The notes under the pieces were generated by a model. The model was not told the DNA's origin. It was given only the letters and a program-made list of their open reading frames with translations, and ran no database searches. From contig OY757904.1 of the NCBI GenBank assembly GCA_963585895.1, forward strand, positions 158,516,749-158,580,748: a DNA stretch of 64,000 bases, read 5' to 3'. The DNA comes from Sepioteuthis lessoniana. Its lineage: Eukaryota > Mollusca > Cephalopoda > Myopsida > Loliginidae. This document shows, in pieces, positions 44,959 through 56,263 of the stretch (within the stretch, counting starts at the first letter, position 1; each line of letters begins with the position of its first letter). A program made the position numbers and the translations under genes.

Positions 44959-46078
44959 TCATGTCGCGCTGGTAGCACGGATATCCCTGACCCTCTCTCG
45001 CCACTCCTCCCTGTCGTTCATCGCCCCAGGCAGGTCTTCAGGACAACATCCCGTATCCTCACATAGCTGCTGAATGTATGTTCGTGCTGGTCGTCCTGCT
45101 TTTGCACGGCCATGTGTGGGGGTCAATAAGAGTACATCACTTATGAGTTCGTCCCTGCTACTCCAGCAGTGTCCTGCATGTCTGGTTCGTCTAACTTGAA
45201 TAGTTTTCGTGATAGGAGGCAGGTGGCCGTACAGTTGGTGTCTTGTGGGGTGTTGCCGCCAGGGCTTGTTCAAGATTGCACGCAGCATTCTTGTGTAATT
45301 GCCGTCTAGCTTCTTCTCGAGCCGTTTTGTTAGAGTCCATGTAGTGCACCCATATAGCAGTATCGATATGACCGCTGCCTGGAAGAAACTGCGTTTCATT
45401 TTATCGGTTAGGTCTGATTTCCATATAGTCGATAGCCTATTGATAGCTGTCCATGCTTTCGTTAACCTCGTGACGATGTCCTTTTCAGTTGATTCGACGC
45501 TGCTTCCTAGGTAAGTGAATTTGTCTACTAGTTTAAGAGGGGTTCCGTCTAGAGTGGAGATGTCCCCCTTTTGATTATAGCACATATATTCCGTTTTGTG
45601 TGCATTAACATAGAGGCCTATGCCTGCGGCTGCTCGTTCGAAACTATACAATAGTGTTTCGGCTTGGTCGGGTGTATTTGCCAGTATCGCTATGTCATCG
45701 GCGTAGTCGGCGTCTGTAATTGTTTTTGCGGGGTACCTTCTGCTTCTTTTCTTCGTCAGCCCGAAGCCATTCTCTCTGATTTTATCAATCGATGTTCTAA
45801 GTACGTAGTCTAGACAAATGATAAAGAGGTGCGGGGCCAGCGTGTCTCCTTGTAGTACTCCTGCTACAATGTCGAAGTATTCCGTGTCTCCATCTGGTGA
45901 TCGTACTTTTACTTTGGTGTTTCTATAGAGAATCGTTATTGCTGCTACTGTTTCTTTAGGTATGCCGTACGCTAGTAGGATTTGTTCCATCTTTCCTCTG
46001 TGAATGGAATCGAAGGCCTTGGTAAAGTCGACAAATATTAATGTCGCTTGTAGTTTTTTGCCCGTACACCTTCAAGGA
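44959..46078 (-). CDS. RTE-like LINE family 1 reverse transcriptase, 5'-truncated but open
   Basis: A 343-codon frame, longest in the window, beginning at ATG 45,990 and ending 44,959. It is the C-terminal half of an endonuclease-reverse transcriptase of a non-LTR retrotransposon. The order is FDIVAGVLQGDTLAP (residues ~39-53), active site ADYADDIAIL (YADD at 96-99), LNAxKTEY-type block (~128-134), FTYLGSS (~158-164), LLYGCTTW thumb block (~211-218), then a post-RT domain with RRTRHAGHCW and GRPARTY. The ATG is not a real start: homology continues upstream with ATLIFVDFTKAFDSIHRGK in frame, then LEGVRAKN one base out of frame to about 46,078. The copy is thus 5'-truncated, with one single-base deletion in an A run. 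It ends in ATGATGATGATG just past the stop. The open frame suggests recent insertion; without its endonuclease half it cannot move itself. Confidence 0.9.
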
Positions 46079-46985
46079 ACTATATCCCTTTGATATTTTA
46101 CATGACCAGTTGGAGGTCACGTAAAAAAATCTCAGCCTCTTTTGTCTTTTGTCAAGAATAGTAGAAACGTAGTCACTGACCCTACCATGTAACGGGAAAT
46201 CTATTATTCTTCTGCCTATTCTTATCTCGTAAGTCTTTTGCAATTTTGCACCTCTTCGACATATTGCTTGTTCATGGAAATGTATGTATAGTTGTAGCTA
46301 TTGGGACATGTTTATGCATTCTTTTTTTTTAAAATACTACCAGTATATATATATATATATATATATTGTTTAGATGTTTATCAATACTTTTATATTGACT
46401 TTCTTTCCATTTATTCAGTGTTACTATATTACTGATATACTAATGGTATTATTTGTCCTTGGGAAGTGGAAACTTGAAAGAAAAATAAAAACCTAAACAA
46501 AATTACAAAAAATAAGATTAAAATATTTGTCATTTGTTTTTATAATTTTAGATTGCAGCTGTCTCACATATGTTATTGTTTTGAGTTTATTAGTAGCTTC
46601 GACCTTTATGTAAAATAGGTGGCCTCTCTTTCGTTTATTGTTCAGACGTTTAACGACAGTTTTTTTTTTATTGTTTTATCCTTGAAACATGAACAGTCAA
46701 CATTTAATAATAAATTGAATAAACTTAGCTTTGTACGACACAAGGTTAAATGGAGAAAAGTGCAAATAGGAAAACTGTTCTTCGACTTTAAAATCAGGAA
46801 AAGCAGTTCATTTTAATCTTCTAAAAAAGTAATCAATTTTTAGATTTTACAATTTTTTATGTTTTTTTTTTTTTGTTATTTGAAACAAATGTTTATTGTG
46901 TGTAACGTTTTATGGCCATATATTTATTCTTAAAATCGTTTGTAATTAACGTACGTTTGGGCAGACAGATCTTGCTGTTTCGTAT
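46079..46985. other. Unassigned DNA with (TA)n at 46,343-46,367
   Basis: The minus-strand frame that overlaps the LINE start (45,956-46,243) continues upstream as 'YEIRIGRRIIDFPLHGRVSD', which I do not recognise and which may be flanking non-coding DNA. Confidence 0.4.
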
Positions 46986-46989
46986 GTAT

Positions 46990-47065
46990 AACATGTAAAT
47001 TCGTGTCTGGACTCGAACCCTGATCATTGGCAAATGAACAATTGCCTCAATCATGATTCGACCCT
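46990..47065 (-). repeat. tRNA-like sequence (SINE head or tRNA pseudogene)
   Basis: Minus strand carries an exact-looking B box GGGTTCGAGTCCAG (about 47,008) and an A-box-like TGATTGAGGCAATTG upstream. I could not fold a convincing acceptor stem, so it is called a tRNA-derived fragment and not a tRNA gene. Confidence 0.5.
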
Positions 47066-47880
47066 AAATATTTGTTCCTTTGTTTTTAACTTATCAATTT
47101 TTGTAAGTGCAACCTGTTTTAACAAGAAATAACATATATCTATGTGAGTGTGTGTGTGTCTGTGTATTTATGCAGCAGATAATATTGTAGGCATATTTTG
47201 TTGAAAATAAACAGACAAGGATTTGGTGTATAGTTTTCATTCGTCTTTTCTTGTTGGAAAGCAAAAGATGTCACAAGTAAGACTGTTTAGAAACTTATCA
47301 AAGTCTGTACTGGTGTAGTCTAAGTGCGGGTACTTTTGACCATCTATTTGCATTTTATTTTCTTTTATTATATATATAATCTTACCGATGCTTAACAAGA
47401 TCGTTTCGCAGATCACTTAGTTAATGTAATGAAATCAAAATTGCATCGTCCCCATATTCACTGCAAAAGATTATGGTCCGGTGACCGTATCTTGTTACAC
47501 TACTTTATAATAAACAAAAACAATATTGGATGATGAAACATTATACATTTGATTAAATCTTTAATAAAAATTAAATTAATTGCTGGAGAAAAAGTTCGAT
47601 ATGAAATAAAATATTCATAAATTTTCAAAGGTTGTTACTCTTTCTTCGATTCTGGAATATTCCTTGTATTTCTCACAGATTTCAGTCTTGTATTTAATAT
47701 TTGGTACTTCTTTGGTTGACTCAAGAACATTCCTTCTGCTTACTGTTTAACTTCCGGTCTGATCTTTTGTTAGTTTTGAAACGAATTAACATACAGTGGA
47801 ATGGATTATTCACATTTTCTATTCAATATTGTCTACGACTGACAATGTCTACCAGCTAACGACCTTACAACGTTAAACCA
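47066..47880. other. Unassigned AT-rich DNA
   Basis: No gene or repeat recognised. Confidence 0.4.
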
Positions 47881-47921
47881 GAGAGAGAGAGAGAGAGAGT
47901 TACTACGGCAACTACTACTGT

Positions 47922-48205
47922 GGAGGTGCACTAAGCAAAATGGTCATCGTTATCGGAAATAAAGTCGGTGACTCGAGTTCAAATCATGGACGAGGTTGTT
48001 TGCGTTTCACTTCACGCTAATTCCCTTGCAAAAGGCATGAATCTATCCGCTCCCTCCCCTGCTATGGATAAACAGTTGGACAGATTGGGTTCTTTACTGT
48101 TTTCCTTTGCTAGACACGGTACTTGATTGTGGCCTAAGTTCCGTGGCCAACTCATGCGTCTCCAGCTAGTTGGTTTATCAACTCCCTCTGTACCCACTCT
48201 CTGTT
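47922..48205 (+). repeat. SINE family C, near full length
   Basis: A short (GA)n at 47,881-47,899 precedes it. Head with AAAATGGTCATCGTTATCGG and B-box-like CGAGTTCAAATCATGG (47,974); body TTCCCTTGCAAAAGGCATGA, GCTATGGATAAACAG. The 3' part is diverged. Confidence 0.7.
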
Positions 48206-48248
48206 AACAATTAACAACTATCTATTGAAAGATAATAATGTAACAATA

Positions 48249-48249
<1 letters not shown>

Positions 48250-48302
<53 letters not shown>
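48250..48302. repeat. (TA)n microsatellite
   Basis: About 26 TA units. Confidence 0.97.
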
Positions 48303-48304
<2 letters not shown>

Positions 48305-48305
<1 letters not shown>

Positions 48306-48760
48306 TATAGTGTCACTTTCGTAGTATTTGAGAGACAGACAATTGAGGTATTTGGCTAGTGTAGTCTTTCTATGTTACTCACTTTTTCGGCGAGTGAGGC
48401 TTTTGCTGAAGAGGTTTGGACGTCGGATATATTTTCTCGTATAACCCTAAATATATCTATTTTTATATAGGAGTCCTCTGCGAACAAATATTCCCGATTG
48501 GCTGACCAATCACAGATCATTTCGTATTCTACTTCTTTTTGACTGGTCAGCCAATCAAATGCGTTGATCGACGTCTTTGGGAAGATTATTCCTTCCACAA
48601 ATCAGATTTTAATTGGTCATCTAATCGAACCACTATAAAGGGACTAGATCAATTAAGAGTCCTAGTCCATGCCTTGTGGGGGAGTATCTCTTTTCACAAT
48701 AAACAAAACAAAAATCAAAGATCTCATTAATTTATCCAAAGATTTGACTTTTTAACCCAA
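48305..48760 (+). promoter_or_regulatory. CCAAT/TATA promoter-like segment, candidate solo LTR
   Basis: An inverted pair GATTGGCTGACCAATC (48,496-48,511) and TGGTCAGCCAATC (48,544-48,556) brings several CCAAT boxes together. A further ATTGGTC follows at 48,612, a TATA-like ACTATAAAGGGA at 48,632, and AATAAA at 48,698, 65 bp downstream. That CCAAT-TATA-AATAAA compaction is how LTRs are built. It begins near TGTCACTTTCG. No matching partner LTR, primer site or target duplication is seen. Confidence 0.42.
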
Positions 48761-49022
48761 ACAGAGGGACAAGAGATGTGATTTCAAATGAATCAATGCA
48801 TCGACAAAACCCCTAACCTGCTTACTTTTTGTTTTGACAATTTAAAAGTTCGGTTAGTACTAGACCATCACAAAAATTTTAAATTGACTTTTGAATTTCT
48901 TTCAAAGTCAATAATTCTGTTTTATAAAAGGAAAATTACATTTTCCTAAATAGAAAAAAATGCATTATACACTCCATAAGTTTTTAGCACCAGTGAATAC
49001 CTCATATTGTTATATTATTCTT
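48761..49022. other. Unassigned DNA
   Basis: Nothing recognised. Confidence 0.4.
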
Positions 49023-49148
49023 AGTAAGGTAACCAGTCTAGGAGAAGGAAAACTGAATTTGAAACTGTTGTACTTCGTTCAATAATTGACTTTATGTCAC
49101 ATCCTGTTCGTGGTGGAGGAGTTCAGTACATACATACATACATACATA
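49023..49148 (+). repeat. SINE family C, 3' fragment with (ACAT)n tail
   Basis: TAAGGTAACCAGTCTAGGAG, AATTGACTTTATGTCACATC, CTGTTCGTGGTGGAGGAG, then (ACAT)5. Shows that the family's 3' end can carry a simple tetranucleotide tail. Confidence 0.75.
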
Positions 49149-49650
49149 GTGATAGTAGCAGCAGTATAACAACTAATGATTGGCCTATCGATGAATACTT
49201 TTACTCAACAGCTATACTTCATATTTAATACACCCGACGATCATAGAACATCAGAACATTTCATTGATTACCACAACAGAACATGCAAATAGCGTTCTAA
49301 GAGATCCGTAACCTCTTTGGTCTCTGATAATATGATAGAATAAGTCATAATTGTTTAACACACAAGTTGCAATTAAATGATTTTATGCCAATTCTGACTT
49401 GGTGTGAAGTTGGAAAAATCCCTCAATACACGTGTGGTAGTTTTGTATGTTCCCTTTTGTTTCTTGAAAAAGTGGCAATCCAGATATATCCACGTTTGGT
49501 AAAATAGATAAGGAGGTTAATGAAAAGGATAAAATGGTACGCAACAATTCTATTAAAGATATGTAATTGTTAAAGTGAAAATAGTCAAGGATATATATGC
49601 AAAACAAAATGCATTAAAAGGAAAGTAACAACGAAATACACTTCAGAAAA
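49149..49650. other. Unassigned DNA before the 49 bp satellite
   Basis: No gene supported. The minus-strand 74-codon frame has no motif. Confidence 0.4.
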
Positions 49651-52600
49651 AAAGTAAATATGTTCGTACGAAATCATTATAAAAAAGGAAAACTGACAAG
49701 TAAGAAATATGTTCTTACGAAATCATTATAAAAAAGGAAAACTGACAAGTAAGAAATATGTTCTTACGAAATCATTATAAAAAAGGAAAACTGACAAGTA
49801 AGAAATATGTTCTTACGAAATCATTATAAAAAAGGAAAACTGACAAGTAAGAAATATGTTCTTACGAAATCATTATAAAAAAGGAAAACTGACATGTAAG
49901 AAATATGTATTTACGAAATCATTATAAAAAAGGAAAACTGACAAGTAAGAAATATGTTCTTACGAAATCATTATAAAAAAGGAAAACTGACATGTAAGAA
50001 ATATGTTCGTACGAAATCATTATAAAAAAGGAAAACTGACATGTAAGAAATATGTTCTTACGAAATCATTATAAAAAAGGAAAACTGACAAGTAAGAAAT
50101 ATGTTCTTACGAAATCATTATAAAAAAGGAAAACTGTCAAGTAAGAAATATGTTCTTACGAAATCATTATAAAAAAGGAAAACTGACATGTAAGAAATAT
50201 GTTCGTACGAAATCATTATAAAAAAGGAAAACTGACAAGTAAGAAATATGTTCTTACGAAATCATTATAAAAAAGGAAAACTGACAAGTAAGAAATATGT
50301 TCGTACGAAATCATTATAAAAAAGGAAAACTGACAAGTAAGAAATATGTATTTACGAAATCATTATAAAAAAGGAAAACTGACAAGTAAGAAATATGTTC
50401 GTACGAAATCATTTAAAAAAAGGAAAACATATTTCGTAAGAAGTATGTTCTTACGAAATCATTATAAAAAAGGAAAACTGACAAGTAAGAAATATGTTCT
50501 TACGAAATCATTATAAAAAAGGAAAACTGACAAGTAAGAAATATGTTCGTACGAAATCATTATAAAAAAGGAAAACTGACAAGTAAGAAATATGTTCGTA
50601 CGAAATCATTTAAAAAAAGGAAAACATATTTCGTAAGAAATATGTTCTTACGAAATCATTATAAAAAAGGAAAACTGACAAGTAAGAAATATGTTCTTAC
50701 GAAATCATTATAAAAAAGGAAAACTGACAAGTAAGAAATATGTTCGTACGAAATCATTATAAAAAAGGAAAACTGACAAGTAAGAAATATGTTCGTACGA
50801 AATCATTTAAAAAAAGGAAAACATATTTCGTAAGAAATATGTTCTTACGAAATCATTATAAAAAAGGAAAACTGACATGTAAGAAATATGTTCTTACGAA
50901 ATCATTATACAAAAGGAAAACTGACAAGTAAGAAATATGTTCTTACGAAATCATTATAAAAAAGGAAAACTGACAAGTAAGAAATATGTTCTTACGAAAT
51001 CATTATAAAAAAAGAAAACGGACAAGTAAGAAATATGTTCTTACGAAATCATTATAAAAAAGGAAAACTGACAAGTAAGAAATATGTTCTTACGAAATCA
51101 TTATAAAAAAGGAAAACTGACAAGTAAGAAATATGTTCTTACGAAATCATTATAAAAAAGGAAAACTGACAAGTAAGAAATATGTATTTACGAAATCATT
51201 ATAAAAAAGGAAAACTGACAAGTAAGAAATATGTTCTTACGAAATCATTTAAAAAAAGGAAAACATATTTCGTAAGAAATATGTTCTTACGAAATCATTA
51301 TAAAAAAGGAAAACTGACATGTAAGAAATATGTTCTTACGAAATCATTATAAAAAAGGAAAACTGACAAGTAAGAAATATGTTCTTACGAAATCATTATA
51401 AAAAAGGAAAACTGACATGTAAGAAATATGTTCGTACGAAATCATTATAAAAAAGGAAAACTGACATGTAAGAAATATGTTCTTATGAAATCATTATAAA
51501 AAAGGAAAACTGACAAGTAAGAAATATGTTCTTACGAAATCATTATAAAAAAGGAAAACTGACATGTAAGAAATATGTATTTAAGAAATCATTATAAAAA
51601 AGGAAAACTGACAAGTAAGAAATATGTTCTTACGAAATCATTATAAAAAAGGAAAACTGACAAGTAAGAAATATGTATTTACGAAATCATTATAAAAAAG
51701 GAAAACTGACAAGTAAGAAATATGTTCTTACGAAATCATTATAAAAAAGGAAAACATATTTCGAAAGAAATATGTTCTTACGAAATCATTATAAAAAAGG
51801 AAAACTGACATGTAAGAAATATGTTCTTACGAAATCATTATACAAAAGGAAAACTGACAAGTAAGAAATATGTTCTTACGAAATCATTATAAAAAAGGAA
51901 CACTGACAAGTAAGAAATATGTTCGTACGAAATCATTTAAAAAAAGGAAAACATATTTCGTAAGAAATATGTTCTTACGAAATCATTATAAAAAAGGAAA
52001 ACTGACATGTAAGAAATATGTTCTTACGAAATCATTATAAAAAAGGAAAACTGACAAGTAAGAAATATGTTCTTACGAAATCATTATAAAAAAGGAAAAC
52101 TGACAAGTAAGAAATATGTTCTTACGAAATCATTATAAAAAAGGAAAACTGAAAAGTAAGAAATATGTTCGTACGAAATCATTTAAAAAAAGGAAAACAT
52201 ATTTCGTAAGAAATATGTTCTTACGAAATCATTATAAAAAAGGAAAACTGACATGTAAGAAATATGTTCTTACGAAATCATTATAAAAAAGGAAAACTGA
52301 CATGTAAGAAATATGTTCTTACGAAATCATTATACAAAAGGAAAACTGACAAGTAAGAAATATGTTCTTACGAAATCATTATAAAAAAAGAAAACGGACA
52401 AGTAAGAAATATGTTCGTACGAAATCATTTAAAAAAGGAAAACATATTTCGTAAGAAATATGTTCTTACGAAATCATTATAAAAAAGGAAAACTGACAAG
52501 TAAGAAATATGTTCTTACGAAATCATTATAAAAAAGGAAAACTGACAAGTAAGAAATATGTTCGTACGAAATCATTTAAAAAAAGGAAAACATATTTCGT

Positions 52601-55131
52601 AAGAAATATGTTCTTACGAAATCATTATAAAAAAGGAAAACTGACATGTAAGAAATATGTTCTTACGAAATCATTATAAAAAAGGAAAACTGACATGTAA
52701 GAAATATGTTCTTACGAAATCATTATACAAAAGGAAAACTGACAAGTAAGAAATATGTTCTTACGAAATCATTATAAAAAAAGAAAACGGACAAGTAAGA
52801 AATATGTTCGTACGAAATCATTTAAAAAAGGAAAACATATTTCGTAAGAAATATGTTCTTACGAAATCATTATAAAAAAGGAAAACTGACAAGTAAGAAA
52901 TATGTTCTTACGAAATCATTATAAAAAAGGAAAACTGAAAAGTAAGAAATATGTTCTTACGAAATCATTATAAAAAAGGAAAACTGACAAGTAAGAAATA
53001 TGTTCTTACGAAATCATTATAAAAAAGGAAAACTGACATGTAAGAAATATGTTCTTACGAAATCATTATAAAAAAGGAAAACTGACAAGTAAGAAATATG
53101 TTCTTACGAAATCATTATAAAAAAGGAAAACTGACATGTAAGAAATATGTTCTTACGAAATCATTATACAAAAGGAAAACTGACAAGTAAGAAATATGTT
53201 CTTACGAAATCATTATAAAAAAGGAAAACTGACATGTAAGAAATATGTTCTTACGAAATCATTATAAAAAAGGAAAACTGACAAGTAAGAAATATGTTCG
53301 TACGAAATCATTTAAAAAAAGGAAAACATATTTCGTAAGAAATATGTTCTTACGAAATCATTATAAAAAAGGAAAACTGACATGTAAGAAATATGTTCTT
53401 ACGAAATCATTATAAAAAAGGAAAACTGACAAGTAAGAAATATGTTCTTACGAAATCATTATAAAAAAGGAAAACTGACAAGTAAGAAATATGTTCTTAC
53501 GAAATCATTATAAAAAAGGAAAACTGACATGTAAGAAATATGTTCTTACGAAATCATTATACAAAAGGAAAACTGACAAGTAAGAAATATGTTCTTACGA
53601 AATCATTATAAAAAAGGAAAACTGACAAGTAAGAAATATGTTCTTACGAAATCATTATAAAAAAGGAAAACTGACAAGTAAGAAATATGTTCTTACGAAA
53701 TCATTATAAAAAAGGAAAACTGACATGTAAGAAATATGTATTTACGAAATCATTATAAAAAAGGAAAACTGACAAGTAAGAAATATGTTCTTATGAAATC
53801 ATTATAAAAAAGGAAAACTGACAAGTAAGAAATATGTTCTTATGAAATCATTATAAAAAAGGAAAACGGACAAGTAAGAAATATGTTCGTACGAAATTAT
53901 AAAAAAGGAAAACTGACATGTAAGAAATATGTTCTTACGAAATCATTATAAAAAAGGAAAACTGACAAGTAAGAAATGTTCGTACGAAATTATAAAAAAG
54001 GAAAACTGACATGTAAGAAATATGTTCTTACGAAATCATTATAAAAAAGGAAAACTGACAAGTAAGAAATATGTTCTTACGAAATCATTATAAAAAAGGA
54101 AAACTGACAAGTAAGAAATATGTTCGTACGAAATCATTATAAAAAAGGAAAACTGACAAGTAAGAAATATGTTCGTACGAAATCATTTAAAAAAAGGAAA
54201 ACATATTTCGTAAGAAATATGTTCTTACGAAATCATTATAAAAAAGGAAAACTGACATGTAAGAAATATGTTCTTACGAAATCATTATACAAAAGGAAAA
54301 CTGACAAGTAAGAAATATGTTCTTACGAAATCATTATAAAAAAAGAAAACGGACAAGTAAGAAATATGTTCGTACGAAATCATTATAAAAAAGGAAAACT
54401 GACATGTAAGAAATATGTATTTACGAAATCATTATAAAAAAGGAAAACTGACAAGTAAGAAATATGTTCTTACGAAATCATTATAAAAAAGGAAAACTGA
54501 CAAGTAAGAAATATGTTCTTACGAAATCATTATAAAAAAGGAAAACTGACATGTAAGAAATATGTTCTTACGAAATCATTATAAAAAAGGAAAACTGACA
54601 AGTAAGAAATATGTTCTTACGAAATCATTATAAAAAAGGAAAACTGACAAGTAAGAAATATGTTCGTACGAAATCATTTAAAAAAAGGAAAACATATTTC
54701 GTAAGAAATATGTTCTTACGAAATCATTATAAAAAAGGAAAACTGACATGTAAGAAATATGTTCTTACGAAATCATTATAAAAAAGGAAAACTGACAAGT
54801 AAGAAATATGTTCTTACGAAATCATTATAAAAAAGGAAAACTGACAAGTAAGAAATATGTTCTTACGAAATCATTATAAAAAAGGAACACTGACAAGTAA
54901 GAAATATGTTCTTACGAAATCATTATAAAAAAGGAAAACTGACAAGTAAGAAATATGTTCTTACGAAATCATTATAAAAAAGGAACACTGACAAGTAAGA
55001 AATATGTTCTTACGAAATCATTATAAAAAAGGAAAACTGACATGTAAGAAATATGTTCGTACGAAATCATTATAAAAAAGGAAAACTGACATGTAAGAAA
55101 TATGTTCTTACGAAATCATTATAAAAAAGGG
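49651..55131. repeat. 5.5 kb array of a 49 bp satellite unit (~112 copies)
   Basis: The basic unit, read as AAGAAATATGTTCTTACGAA + ATCATTATAAAAAAGGAAAA + CTGACAAGT, is 49 bp. Most copies differ by one to three bases, at fixed positions: TTCTTAC/TTCGTAC/TATTTAC, ACAAGT/ACATGT, AAAAAGG/ACAAAGG. Every unit contains a GTAAGAA...TTCTTAC dyad with ATATG between. About a dozen variant units replace CTGACAAGT with CATATTTC, which lengthens the dyad to 12 bp arms (ATTTCGTAAGAA / TTCTTACGAAAT). These variants recur at multiples of about 49 bp (often ~197 or ~245). The stretches at 50,740-50,931 and 54,120-54,311 are identical, 3,380 bp apart (69 units). A few short units occur near 53,895 and 53,980. 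Edges are abrupt. Small frames here are repeat translations. Confidence 0.97.
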
Positions 55132-55676
55132 AATAGATTTTACAGTAAATGAGTGAATAAAAAATTGGAAATATTAAGAAGAGTGTGTGTTGTTAAGTGG
55201 TCCCATTTTGCCCAGTGGACAGAGGCGGAACATATATGGCACCTTTTAGTCAGATGGTTAAAAGTAAGTCATTGGTCCAATAAGCAAATGAAGTTATAGG
55301 CATGATTTGTTGATTTCCAACTACCAATTTGGTTCAGAAATTTGTGTTTCTTTACTTTTTCAATTTAAGTTTCGTAAGTTAATTATAAAGGCCAAATTTC
55401 TATAAACTGGAAGAAATAGATTTCTGTGTTTATTTTATTGACAATGTTATTGTCGATATGTATCAATCAGTAGTTTTTGATTTTGAGAACCAATCATTTT
55501 ATCGCTGCATGATGAAAGTATTAAGTTCATTTGTTACATTTTTAATATTTTGCATTTCTATGAGAAAATATTTTCTTTAATAAACTTTAATTTGTAAAAA
55601 TATCATTAGCGCTTTCCAATCAAGAGATTTAGGATAATATTTTTTGTGCGTCTGTATATCTTTATTTATCCAAACC
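55132..55676. other. Unassigned AT-rich DNA
   Basis: No gene or repeat recognised. Confidence 0.4.
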
Positions 55677-55948
55677 CACTGCACAAGCAGGAGGTGATTC
55701 ACGGTCAATTTTTAAGCGAAGTTTAACCGGTTTGAATTCATAGTTTAACTTCTCCTAGATCGATTATGCTGCCAAGGTTAAAGAGCCAGTCTGCCCTACT
55801 ATTTACCCATAGCTGGAGGGAGAATAGTTGGATTCATACCTTTCCCAAAAGCATTAGCGCTATGCAACATGCAACAGCCTCTTCCAGGATTTGAACTCGT
55901 GTCCATTTCTTACGATGATAACCATTACTGAGTAGACCCTCAAAGTCA
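55677..55948 (-). repeat. SINE family C
   Basis: Minus strand: B-box-like CGAGTTCAAATCCTGGAAG, TTGGGAAAGGTATGAATCC, CTCCAGCTATGGGTAAATAG, then the 3' part with AATTGACCGTGAATCACC. The A-box region (ACTCAGTAATGGTTATC) is slightly altered. Confidence 0.82.
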
Positions 55949-56263
55949 TCGCATCTTTTTTTTTCGAAAAAAAATTTTCTTTACATTTTAAAAGGGGATT
56001 CACTTTCCCCCCACAAACAAGTATTTAAAAAGTGCAAACCCAGTCCATGAAAGTTTTAAAAAAATTCGACCTGCTTGTTTAATTGTTTTTATCAACGATA
56101 ACTTCCAAAATATGTGATCATTCTACATGGGATTAAAACGTAAAAGCCCCCCCATCTCCCTTATAAAATCTAAAATAATTTTTTTTCGAAAAATAAAAAA
56201 AAGAACGTTACGATTATTTGTTCAAATCACACACACACGCACACATATACGTGGTGAATTCAA

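Noticed and set aside
46990-47065. Functional tRNA gene on the minus strand
   Set aside because: Good B box but no convincing cloverleaf or acceptor pairing by eye.
50740-50931. 63-codon lysine-rich open frame, repeated identically at 54,120-54,311
   Set aside because: It is the 49 bp satellite read in three phases; 49 is not a multiple of three and frames open and close with unit variants. No start context or homology.
49651-55131. CRISPR-like array (regular spacing, palindromic repeats)
   Set aside because: There are no unique spacers: the whole 49 bp unit is repeated head to tail, in clearly eukaryotic DNA.
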